In this document: positions 7,129-14,382 of the stretch, piece after piece
Numbering within the stretch: position 1 is the first letter of the stretch
Layout of the letters: each line of letters opens with the position of its first letter
DNA from: UBA6624 sp964517115 [NCBI: uncultured bacterium]
Lineage (GTDB): Bacteria; UBP7; UBA6624
DNA: 20,662 nt
Direction of reading: 5' to 3'
NCBI GenBank assembly: GCA_964517115.1
Contig: CAZFBE010000010.1
Coordinates: forward strand, 1-20,662
Made by a program: the position numbers and the translations under genes
Notes under the pieces: model-generated
Database searches by the model: none
The model's input: the letters and a program-made list of their open reading frames with translations, nothing else
Told to the model about the DNA's origin: nothing

Positions 7129-7877
7129 TTCATCCAGAAGCAAAAATCCACAAAGGTTCAAAAATTGATCGTAATGTATCCATAGGTCCTGGATCAATCA
7201 TAGGTGAAAATGTTCAAATAGGAGAAGGGTCAAAAATTGAAGACAATGTAAGGCTAAATGGAAATGTAAAAATAGGAAAAAATGTATATCTACACAGAGG
7301 AGTTACCATTGGTCCACCACAACATATATCTTTTAAAGATTTTCAACATTCCACAAACATTTCGAATAATTCAATATTGAGAGAATTTGTAACAGTTCAT
7401 GGCTCAACAAGTGAAATTCCTACAAAAATAGGAAAGGATTGCTACCTTATGGCTTTTTCACACATTGGACACGACTGCCAACTTGAAAACAATGTCGTAC
7501 TCACAAATTTTGTCCAATTAGGAGGACACGTCAAAATTGGAGCAAGGGCTGTTGTCGGTGGAGGAGCAATGGTTCATCAAAGAATGGAAATTGGATCTAG
7601 AGCAATGGTTGGAGCAATGATAGCTATTTTAAAATCCGTTCCACCTTATTCAATGGTTGCAGAAGCAGGAAAAGGCATCAAGATTGTTAGCATAAATAGA
7701 AGAGGCATGTCTGATGATCTGAGCTTGAGAAAAAATGCTGTTCAAGCAATGAAAGTTCTCAAAACTCAAAATGACAAAAAAACATTGCTTGATGAACTTG
7801 ACAAATTGTCAAACCAACAAGCGCTCACTCTTAAAAAGTTTATAGATTCAAATACAAAATATTACAAGTGGGACTAA
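7125..7877 (+). CDS. lpxA: Acyl-ACP:UDP-N-acetylglucosamine O-acyltransferase LpxA
   Basis: 250 aa from the chosen ATG at 7125. An in-frame ATG at 7107 would add six residues, but M-I-H-P is the usual LpxA start and gives the ATGA overlap used elsewhere in this operon. Hexapeptide repeats (about 2-165) form the beta-helix. S112-H-I-G-H116-D-C matches the catalytic H-I-A-H-D-C of E. coli (His125). V-P-P-Y and N-R-R-G-M-S near 172-196 are family landmarks before the helical C-terminal domain. LpxA catalyses the first step of lipid A synthesis, 3-O-acylation of UDP-GlcNAc or, in some bacteria, of UDP-GlcNAc3N. The position matching the E. coli acyl-chain ruler Gly173 appears to be Ala164, so the chain preference may differ; that alignment was made by eye. 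Confidence 0.94.
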   Translation: MIHPEAKIHKGSKIDRNVSIGPGSIIGENVQIGEGSKIEDNVRLNGNVKIGKNVYLHRGVTIGPPQHISFKDFQHSTNISNNSILREFVTVHGSTSEIPTKIGKDCYLMAFSHIGHDCQLENNVVLTNFVQLGGHVKIGARAVVGGGAMVHQRMEIGSRAMVGAMIAILKSVPPYSMVAEAGKGIKIVSINRRGMSDDLSLRKNAVQAMKVLKTQNDKKTLLDELDKLSNQQALTLKKFIDSNTKYYKWD

Positions 7878-8785
7878 TGAAATTCATACTTGCTGGAATC
7901 GGGAAAATGGGCAAGCTACATTATGAACATCTTCTTGAAAGAAAAGATGTTGAACTAATGGCCGTAATAGACCTTGACGAAAAGTCCCTATCGTCAATAG
8001 ATTCAAAAATTAAAAAATATAAAAACTTCAAAGAAATTAATGGAAGCTTTGATGCTGCCATAGTCGCAACACCCACAAAAAACCATGAAGAAATAACAAA
8101 TTACTTTTTAGAAAAAAATATTAATGTTTTAGTTGAGAAACCAATATCAGACAACATTCAATCAGCAACAAGCATGGTAAAAACAGCAAAAAAAATGAAC
8201 AAAATTTTAATGATTGGATACATAGAGAGACATAACCCAATGATCAAAACACTAATGAATGAAATAACTAATGAAAAGGTTGAATCAATCTATACCTCAA
8301 GATGGGCTCCAAGGCCCGAAAGAATTATGTATGAAGGTGTTGTGTTGGACTCAATGATTCACGATATAGACATAGTTCTTCAGTTCATTGGAGAAAAAGT
8401 CTCAATTGAAGATGCCTATGGAAATCTTGGAGATGACAAATACCCTGACAATGCTAAAGTTATTTTAAAAAATGATAAAAACGTATACGCACATCTTTTT
8501 GCTGGCTGGGAGACAAATGAGAGACATAGAACCTTACTGCTTTCAACAAAAGAAAATATCTACATGGGAGATTACATAAAACAAACTCTAACAAAAGTAG
8601 ATAAAAAAGAAAATAAGAAAACCGAAATAAAAATTATAAAAAATGAAACAGATGCAATTGATGCACAGATAACAAAATTTAAAGAAAACATAATTCAAAA
8701 AAATTTTTATCAAGAAAGTTTGAAATCTTTAGAAATAGTTTTGAAGTCAACAGAAAAAATAATCAAAAAAAATGAAACCCACTAA
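7877..8785 (+). CDS. Gfo/Idh/MocA-family NAD(P)-dependent oxidoreductase linked to lipid A genes
   Basis: 302 aa from the ATG at 7877. A GTG three codons earlier is possible, but the ATG overlaps the lpxA stop as TAATG. The Rossmann fold begins M-K-F-I-L-A-G7-I-G9-K-M-G12, then I-D-L-D at the end of strand two. E87-K-P carries the family catalytic Lys. I114-G-Y-I-E-R-H-N-P and the M-I-H162-D-I-D motif match the substrate domain. These enzymes oxidise or reduce sugars, often sugar nucleotides. A Gfo/Idh gene directly after lpxA recurs in several Gram-negative lpx clusters. In Acidithiobacillus the lpxA-linked family member GnnA oxidises UDP-GlcNAc at C3 for amide-linked lipid A. A GnnA role is possible here, but no partner aminotransferase (GnnB) is in the window, so the substrate stays open. 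Confidence 0.88.
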   Translation: MKFILAGIGKMGKLHYEHLLERKDVELMAVIDLDEKSLSSIDSKIKKYKNFKEINGSFDAAIVATPTKNHEEITNYFLEKNINVLVEKPISDNIQSATSMVKTAKKMNKILMIGYIERHNPMIKTLMNEITNEKVESIYTSRWAPRPERIMYEGVVLDSMIHDIDIVLQFIGEKVSIEDAYGNLGDDKYPDNAKVILKNDKNVYAHLFAGWETNERHRTLLLSTKENIYMGDYIKQTLTKVDKKENKKTEIKIIKNETDAIDAQITKFKENIIQKNFYQESLKSLEIVLKSTEKIIKKNETH

Positions 8786-9845
8786 AACAGCTGCTTTGGT
8801 AGTAACCTACAATGCTCCAGAAAAAATTCTTAAAACATTAATAAAAAGCATAAAAGAACAAAAAGAAATTAAAAAAATCCTTATTGTTGACAACAACAGC
8901 ACAAAAACAAAAGGCTTGAATTATGTTGAAGGTCAGAAGATTGAAATAATAAAAATGAAAAAAAATAAAGGTTTTTCAGCTGCCGTCAATGCAGGAATGA
9001 AAATATTGTCAAAAATGGACTATGTTTTAATTCTTAATTTTGACATCATACTAAAAAAAGATTCTGTAAGAAAGATGCTATCAGTCTTTGACTCCCAATC
9101 AAACATTGCTGCAATAGCCCCAAAAATGTATCTATATGACCATCCGGGATATTTTGATTCAGTAGGAACGGTTGTTCATCCAGGACTAATAGCAGCAAAC
9201 AGGGGTATTGGTCAACCAGACATAGGTCAATTTGATAAATCTGAACCAATTTTTGGATCATGTTTTGGATGCACTCTAATGTCAACTCGAGCATTCAAAA
9301 ACGTTGGAGCCCTTTGGGAAGATTTTTTTCTTTATTATGAAGATGTTGACTGGTGCTGGAGAGCAAGGCTGAAAGGATGGATATTCATGACGGCTCCATC
9401 AGCAAAAATTATTCACCACCACTCATTTTTACTGAAAAATGAACCTTCTATTTTTAAATATCACTACATACAAAGCAACCTACTCCTTTCTATCGTTAGA
9501 CTTTTAGAACCAATGAAAGCATTTAAAGAATTAGGAAAAAGAACCAAACAGCTCATCAACAGGGCAAGACTGGAAAAAGGAATGAGAAAAGCAACCTTTT
9601 ATTTGTTTGCAAGATTCTTAAAACTTCTTGTTCCAGCATTGATTTCAAGGTTCAAAATACAAAAAACAAGAACTGTAAAAGATTCAGTTTTATTTGGATT
9701 TTCAGAAGGACACTCAAACTGCTTTTCAGATACAGAATACAAACCTCTTGAAAACAATCTTCCAAAAACCCTTGCGCTTTATCAGAAATGGACATTAACA
9801 TTTTTGGAAAAAGACAAAAGGAGAGCAAATGAATCATCAAAATGA
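8772..9845 (+). CDS. GT2-family glycosyltransferase, rhamnosyltransferase-like
   Basis: 357 aa. A GT-A fold occupies about residues 5-215: A-L-V-V-T-Y-N-A-P at the nucleotide-binding strand, I-L-I-V-D40-N-N-S, N-K-G-F-S-A-A-V-N-A-G, L-I-L-N89-F-D91 in place of the usual D-x-D or N-P-D, and Y-Y-E190-D-V-D-W-C-W-R-A with the catalytic acid. The last pattern is typical of WbbL/RfbF-type rhamnosyltransferases. The basic C-terminal part (about 220-340) has amphipathic helices that could bind the membrane. It likely transfers a sugar to a lipid-linked saccharide or core on the cytoplasmic face. It overlaps the oxidoreductase gene by 14 bases and the methyltransferase by 17, indicating coupled expression. 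Donor and acceptor cannot be read from the sequence, and no Shine-Dalgarno is visible. Confidence 0.87.
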   Translation: MKPTKTAALVVTYNAPEKILKTLIKSIKEQKEIKKILIVDNNSTKTKGLNYVEGQKIEIIKMKKNKGFSAAVNAGMKILSKMDYVLILNFDIILKKDSVRKMLSVFDSQSNIAAIAPKMYLYDHPGYFDSVGTVVHPGLIAANRGIGQPDIGQFDKSEPIFGSCFGCTLMSTRAFKNVGALWEDFFLYYEDVDWCWRARLKGWIFMTAPSAKIIHHHSFLLKNEPSIFKYHYIQSNLLLSIVRLLEPMKAFKELGKRTKQLINRARLEKGMRKATFYLFARFLKLLVPALISRFKIQKTRTVKDSVLFGFSEGHSNCFSDTEYKPLENNLPKTLALYQKWTLTFLEKDKRRANESSK

Positions 9846-10755
9846 ATTCAAAAAATTACTAGAAAAGGAAGCCAAATTCTGGGCTCACTTCAATGAAGAT
9901 GCACTTAAAAAAGGGATTCCCCATTGGCTTGATCTTCAAAATGCTATACCTATAAAAAGAAGACCCTACAACCCCTTCAATGATTCAAGGATTGAAAAAA
10001 TAATAAGAGGTGATATCAAAAAAGAATTCTTAGATTCCGCAGGAAGCTTAAACTCTAAAAAAAACAAAGATAAAAAAGCTCTTGATTTTGGCTGCGGAAT
10101 GGGTTGGCTTTCACTTGAGCTCTCAAGAAAAGGTTTTAAAGTAGATGGCTTTGATCTTGCGCAGAGAAGCATAGATATTGCAAAAAAATATTCAAAAAAA
10201 ATGGATCAAAAAATCAACTACCAAGTTGCAGATTTGAACAATTACAAATTTAAAGAAAATTTTTATGACGTTATCGCAATATGGGATGTCCTTCATCATC
10301 TTGTAGAGCCTGAAGTTGTTCTAACAAGACTAAAAAAATCACTTAAAGCTGGTGGCAAAATCCTAATCTTGGATCATTTAGGCTTTGATGAAAAAAACGA
10401 GAAGGTCGTGAAGATGTTAATGAACACACTTCCTGCAAAATTCTCTCATCTAATATATCGAGTCAAAAGAAAATTGAAAATTGAAAACAAGGGACAAAAA
10501 CCTCAAACAATAGAAGATGCCCCTTTTGAACATTGTTCTGAAAACAAAATTCTCCCAGCCATTAAAAAAATATTAAAAAATTCAAAAATAAAAGAAAGGC
10601 TTCCCATCGCAATACATCTAGCACATCATCATGAAGTTCCTGAATTCTTAACAGAGCCCGTATGGAAATTTGTAAAAAAAATTGATAATAAAATGCTAAC
10701 AAATGGCGCAAAAGGAGAATACATCTCCGTCATTTGGACCAAAGATATAAAATAG
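9829..10755 (+). CDS. Class I SAM-dependent methyltransferase
   Basis: 308 aa. The Rossmann-type SAM site is A-L-D86-F-G-C-G-M-G-W (motif I), with D109 in V-D-G-F-D-L-A as the probable ribose-binding residue. Y-D-V-I-A-I-W-D-V-L-H-H-L follows as motif IV and L-K-A-G-G-K-I-L-I-L-D-H as motif V/VI. This is the UbiG/Methyltransf_11 type. About 80 residues precede the fold and are not assigned. The C terminus is rich in His and Glu (H-L-A-H-H-H-E-V-P). A strong AAAGGAGAG lies just before the ATG. As the last gene of the lpx-linked set after the glycosyltransferase, it may methylate a surface sugar, but lipids or quinones are equally compatible with the family. The stop lies inside the 22-bp palindrome. 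Confidence 0.85.
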   Translation: MNHQNEFKKLLEKEAKFWAHFNEDALKKGIPHWLDLQNAIPIKRRPYNPFNDSRIEKIIRGDIKKEFLDSAGSLNSKKNKDKKALDFGCGMGWLSLELSRKGFKVDGFDLAQRSIDIAKKYSKKMDQKINYQVADLNNYKFKENFYDVIAIWDVLHHLVEPEVVLTRLKKSLKAGGKILILDHLGFDEKNEKVVKMLMNTLPAKFSHLIYRVKRKLKIENKGQKPQTIEDAPFEHCSENKILPAIKKILKNSKIKERLPIAIHLAHHHEVPEFLTEPVWKFVKKIDNKMLTNGAKGEYISVIWTKDIK

Positions 10756-10770
10756 TCTTAAGACTATTTT
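10749..10770. promoter_or_regulatory. Perfect 22-bp palindrome between operons (weak terminator or operator)
   Basis: AAAATAGTCTT is followed immediately by its exact reverse complement AAGACTATTTT. As RNA it can fold into a nine-pair stem with a TTAA loop ending in four U residues, read the same way from either strand. Only two G-C pairs support the stem, so it would be a weak intrinsic terminator. Equally it could be a dimeric repressor site. It includes the methyltransferase stop codon and sits 20 bases before the next ATG, just upstream of a strong AGGAGG at 10776-10781. Confidence 0.6.
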
Positions 10771-10790
10771 GAAAAAGGAGGTTCAAGACA

Positions 10791-12572
10791 ATGAACATTT
10801 ATTTAATTTTAGCAAGTTTAATTCCAAATATCACTGTTGATCTTATACAGGAAGAAAAACAAATTTTTACCAGTTACAGACCTCAAAGATTTGAATTAAA
10901 CGATTCTCCCTCAGAGGATCTTTTAGCAGAGCCGACATACATCTTTAATCCCATGTATGCAACATTGAAATTAGGACAAGATCCAAGAAATGCCCCCAAA
11001 GCTATAAAAATCTGTTCAGAAGATCCAAATTTTGAAGAAATAAAAGAAATGCTAAATTCAAATATCGAAGAAATAGAAAAAGAAAAAGAAAAAGAAGATA
11101 AAGAATTTGAAAAAAAACAATCAAAAGATAAAGAAGAAATTAAGTCAAAACCAGATGAGAAAAAACCCTTGAAACCTAATCTAGAAGAAAAGAAAAAAAT
11201 AAAAGAAGCTGCAGAACTGGAAAAAACAAAAAAAGGAAAAGAAGATAAAGGGACAAAAGAAGAAGAAACAAAAGAAGAAAAACCAAAAAATTCCAAAAAA
11301 TCAAATTTAATTCAAGATTTAATAGATTGTAGGAACGAAAATCAAAATCATGAAGAAGACAACAGCATAACAATCGTTCTTGACTCAGAAATTTTTCACT
11401 CTTCAGATTCCGAAACTATCAAAAATATGTGTTTGGAAAAAATCCAACCGACATTGCTTGATGAAGATTCAGCACTAGTGACCCTTAGGGAGCTTAATAA
11501 GGATCTTGAGTCAGAAGAAGACAAAGAAAGGTCAGCAGAAATTGAAAAAATTATTAACTGTAGAAAAGAAAATGCAACCGACTTTGATGATGGGTGGTTC
11601 AATGAATTCGAATCAAAAATTTATATTGACTCAAACAATGATAATGATTTAACTAACGATGGTGATGGCTCATGGGTTTCTAGATCCTCTAGAACATTTA
11701 ACACAGAAACAAATGTGAGTCTTGAATATCGAGAATCAGATGATGTTTTTTCATACAAAGTCAAATGCTACAAACTTAACACTGTGGTAAAAGGAAAGGA
11801 TTCGGTCTTGTGTTATCGTTGGAACAATAAGTCAGGAATAATAAACTTAAACAATGAAAAATACAAAATAGCCTTGGCTGATGACAATACGGATGGCCTT
11901 TTTAACGATCTAAACAATATTTCATTTGCAATAGACAGAGATCAAGATGGAAAGTTGAATGGTTCTACATCATCAGCTGAAGGGTACAAGGGAAATCAGT
12001 TGTTTGAATTTGGGGGAACATCCTGGGCTATAGATTCAATAAACGAAAGTGGTACAAAGATAGTTTTAAAAGAATCCGAAAAAAAAGCACCAGACAAACC
12101 TTACCTAAGCCCTGGAAATAAATCCCCAAACTTTTCATTCATATCCCACAGCGGTAAAAAAATATCATTGGAGAAGATGAAAGGGAAAGTTGTTCTTGTT
12201 GATTTTTGGGCAACCTGGTGTGGCCCTTGTATAAGAATGGCTCCCGAAATACAACAGCTTTACAATGAATTAGAAGGACCAAATTTTGTAATGCTTGGAA
12301 TTAGCCTTGATTCAGATGAAGAAAAACTGAATAAATACCTTGAAGAAAATCCTGAGATGAGATGGGAAGAGCATTTCGATGGAAAAGGTTGGGATAATGA
12401 AATATCTGAATTGTTTAGGGTTAATAGCATTCCAACAATGTACCTAATCGACCAAAATGGAATGATAGTTAAGCAAAAAGCTTACCCCAGTTTGTCAATT
12501 AAAGATGACGTACAAAAACTTTTGAAGGAATACAAGAAAAAGAAGAATCGTGAAAACGGTTTCTTGTTTTAG
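10791..12572 (+). CDS. Multidomain thioredoxin/TlpA-type protein with charged coil and EF-hand-like loops
   Basis: 593 aa. The C-terminal domain (about 440-585) is a TlpA/ResA-type thioredoxin fold: P-N-F-S-F at the start, then V-V-L-V-D-F-W-A-T-W476-C-G-P-C480, and cis-Pro in S-I-P-T-M-Y-L-I-D. The first 20 residues are hydrophobic (ending near D-L-I) but lack early positive charge, so export is likely but not certain. Residues about 84-175 are almost entirely Lys/Glu and probably a long charged helix. Middle segments hold Asp-rich loops: D-S-N-N-D-N-D-L (about 279-286), D364-D-N-T-D-G-L-F and D382-R-D-Q-D-G-K-L-N, the last a good EF-hand-type Ca loop. Two similar C-R-x-E-N motifs lie in between. 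It may be a periplasmic thiol reductase or disulfide handler. AGGAGG nine bases before the ATG and an in-frame stop seven codons upstream fix the start. Confidence 0.85.
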   Translation: MNIYLILASLIPNITVDLIQEEKQIFTSYRPQRFELNDSPSEDLLAEPTYIFNPMYATLKLGQDPRNAPKAIKICSEDPNFEEIKEMLNSNIEEIEKEKEKEDKEFEKKQSKDKEEIKSKPDEKKPLKPNLEEKKKIKEAAELEKTKKGKEDKGTKEEETKEEKPKNSKKSNLIQDLIDCRNENQNHEEDNSITIVLDSEIFHSSDSETIKNMCLEKIQPTLLDEDSALVTLRELNKDLESEEDKERSAEIEKIINCRKENATDFDDGWFNEFESKIYIDSNNDNDLTNDGDGSWVSRSSRTFNTETNVSLEYRESDDVFSYKVKCYKLNTVVKGKDSVLCYRWNNKSGIINLNNEKYKIALADDNTDGLFNDLNNISFAIDRDQDGKLNGSTSSAEGYKGNQLFEFGGTSWAIDSINESGTKIVLKESEKKAPDKPYLSPGNKSPNFSFISHSGKKISLEKMKGKVVLVDFWATWCGPCIRMAPEIQQLYNELEGPNFVMLGISLDSDEEKLNKYLEENPEMRWEEHFDGKGWDNEISELFRVNSIPTMYLIDQNGMIVKQKAYPSLSIKDDVQKLLKEYKKKKNRENGFLF

Positions 12573-12583
12573 AATCGACTTTC

Positions 12584-13714
12584 ATGCCAAACAACTTTAG
12601 AAAAGGCGACCTAGTAAAACTTGAGTCTGGCGACCAAGGAACTATAGAAAATTGGAGAGTTCATTTGGATGGTGCAAAATGGTTCTTTTACTACACAATA
12701 ACAAATTCTTCTGGAAACACTGAGGTTAGAGAGGATCTTATAAGTCTCCCTCCTGAATTGCTTGAAGCAAGAATAAAGGAAGAAGAAGAACAAAAGAAAG
12801 AAAAGTTTAGAACAGAAAAATACAACGCAACTGTAGTTAGCGTTAAAAGCACCCATGAAGACCTAGCTGTTTTCAGGGTTGAGCCGGATGGAGACAAAGC
12901 AACCTATGAACCCGGACAATATACGACCCTTGGACTTTACAGTTTTGAAAGCAGGCTTGAAGGAACACAACAAGAAGAACCTAAACCAGAATTTGATACA
13001 TTTGTCCAAAGAGCATATTCAATATCTCACAGAATTCTTGATGACGATACTGGGGCTCTAGTTGAAGCTGGAAATGATGATTTTTTTGAATTTTACATAG
13101 TTTTAGTTAGAGACAATGGTGAAGGAAACCCTGCTCCTGGATTAACTCCAAGGCTTTTTGAAATGAAAGAAGGTAGCCGAATACACATAGGGAAGAAGGC
13201 AGTTGGTCACTACACATTGCATCATGTAACTGACTCTACAAAAACAATAATCCTTGGTGGAACAGGCACGGGAGAAGCTCCTCATATGGCAATGATTGCA
13301 AAACTACTTTCAAATGACTACAAGGGTGATATTGTTTGTTTGGAGGTTTGTAGGTCTAGCGCAGATTTTGGATATTTTGAGACACATAAAAAACTTATGA
13401 AAGAACATTCAAATTACAAATACATTGGTTTAGCAACGAGAGATCCCGAAGTTAAAGAAAAAGTATATATTCAAGATTACATATCCAAAGGAATGCTTGA
13501 TGATCTACTTGGATACAAGCCAGAACCAGAATCTTCACAGTGGTATTTTTGTGGAAATCCAAAAATGCTTGGAGTCCCAGTTAAAGACAAAGAAACAGGT
13601 GAAGAAAGTTATCCGAAACCTTTAGGTGTAATTGAAGTTCTTGAAGGCATGGGTCACAAAGCTGACAGAGGTGTTAAAAAACCTGGAAACATCCATTACG
13701 AAGAGTATTGGTGA
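12584..13714 (+). CDS. Ferredoxin-NADP(+) reductase-like flavoprotein with extra N-terminal domain
   Basis: 376 aa. The reductase portion starts near residue 77: R143-A-Y-S-I-S binds FAD (R-x-Y-S-x-S), P-G-L-T-P-R-L-F and G-S-R-I-H-I-G follow, G225-G-T-G-T-G-E-A-P-H is the NADP-binding turn, Y-F-C323-G-N-P precedes the end, and the chain finishes G-N-I-H-Y-E-E-Y-W with the terminal aromatic expected in FNRs. Residues 1-58 (F-R-K-G-D-L-V-K-L-E-S-G-D-Q-G-T-I onward) look like a small SH3-like beta barrel, joined by a Glu/Lys linker (about 60-77). An insert at about 120-140 is also present. It should move electrons between NADPH and ferredoxin or flavodoxin in the cytoplasm. It follows the thioredoxin-like gene by 11 bases. 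There is no clear Shine-Dalgarno. Fpr orthology is not claimed. Confidence 0.85.
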   Translation: MPNNFRKGDLVKLESGDQGTIENWRVHLDGAKWFFYYTITNSSGNTEVREDLISLPPELLEARIKEEEEQKKEKFRTEKYNATVVSVKSTHEDLAVFRVEPDGDKATYEPGQYTTLGLYSFESRLEGTQQEEPKPEFDTFVQRAYSISHRILDDDTGALVEAGNDDFFEFYIVLVRDNGEGNPAPGLTPRLFEMKEGSRIHIGKKAVGHYTLHHVTDSTKTIILGGTGTGEAPHMAMIAKLLSNDYKGDIVCLEVCRSSADFGYFETHKKLMKEHSNYKYIGLATRDPEVKEKVYIQDYISKGMLDDLLGYKPEPESSQWYFCGNPKMLGVPVKDKETGEESYPKPLGVIEVLEGMGHKADRGVKKPGNIHYEEYW

Positions 13715-13744
13715 TCTAGGTTAAAATGAAGCCAGGAGGCAAAA

Positions 13745-14368
13745 ATGAAAAAAAACTTTATTAAACTATCCATAATCCTTGCTATATTTTCCTCACATCA
13801 AAGCCTTAACGCTAATGATTTAACTTTTGCTACTTCGGTAGGGGATGAAACTGCTACGGTTTCATTCATAAATTTTGCGATATCCGAAAATACAAGTTTG
13901 AATTTTTCAACCCTTGATGATAGTTTTGATTCACATGAGTACACAAATACAATTTTCGACTTTACTTACATGTATTCTGAATCTTTAGGATTGAAATTTG
14001 GAAGTTGGTCCCCTGAGTTTGATACAACGCAAGAAAATGCAATAACAATTGGAACTGTTTGGAATTCAGGGAATTTATTTCTTGGCCTTGACTACTACAC
14101 TGGAGACAATATTGATGGAACTGCATTTACAGCACAGTACATAGTTCCAATATCCGAGCAAAGCTCAATGTGGTTTTGGCATGGACAAGGATGGGAAGAT
14201 GGAACTGGAAATGGAAGCATGATTGTTCCTGATACAACAATGATTGGATGGGATTACATGTATTCGGATTCAACAACAATTTCTTTCGTTTGGAGAAGCA
14301 TTGATTTCAATCTTGGTACTGCTGGTTCTACAAGTGGACCTTGGATTGGGTTTAACTTTTCTTTTTAA
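13745..14368 (+). CDS. Small predicted outer-membrane beta-barrel protein
   Basis: 207 aa. A clear signal peptide (M-K-K-N-F-I-K, a hydrophobic core, then S-L-N-A before N-D-L) predicts cleavage near residue 23. The mature part is rich in alternating aromatic and polar residues, with Asp/Thr/Ser/Gly turns and no Cys. It ends W-I-G-F-N-F-S-F, a C-terminal Phe with alternating aromatics, which is the beta-signal recognised by BamA. The length suggests 8 to 10 strands. No specific family is recognised. A strong AGGAGG at 13734-13739 lies five bases before the ATG, so translation should be efficient. It sits 30 bases after the reductase gene and 14 bases before pxpA, so it may be co-transcribed with the 5-oxoprolinase genes. 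Confidence 0.82.
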   Translation: MKKNFIKLSIILAIFSSHQSLNANDLTFATSVGDETATVSFINFAISENTSLNFSTLDDSFDSHEYTNTIFDFTYMYSESLGLKFGSWSPEFDTTQENAITIGTVWNSGNLFLGLDYYTGDNIDGTAFTAQYIVPISEQSSMWFWHGQGWEDGTGNGSMIVPDTTMIGWDYMYSDSTTISFVWRSIDFNLGTAGSTSGPWIGFNFSF

Positions 14369-14382
14369 ACAACTGTTCAAAG

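Noticed and set aside
7868-7876. GTG as start of the Gfo/Idh gene
   Set aside because: The ATG three codons later is directly before the Rossmann strand and overlaps the lpxA stop as TAATG.
10883-11296. Long minus-strand frame rich in Ser and Phe opposite the thioredoxin-like gene
   Set aside because: It is the antisense reading of the Lys/Glu-rich block (AAA and GAA codons read as TTT and TTC). It has no ribosome site and no recognisable domain.
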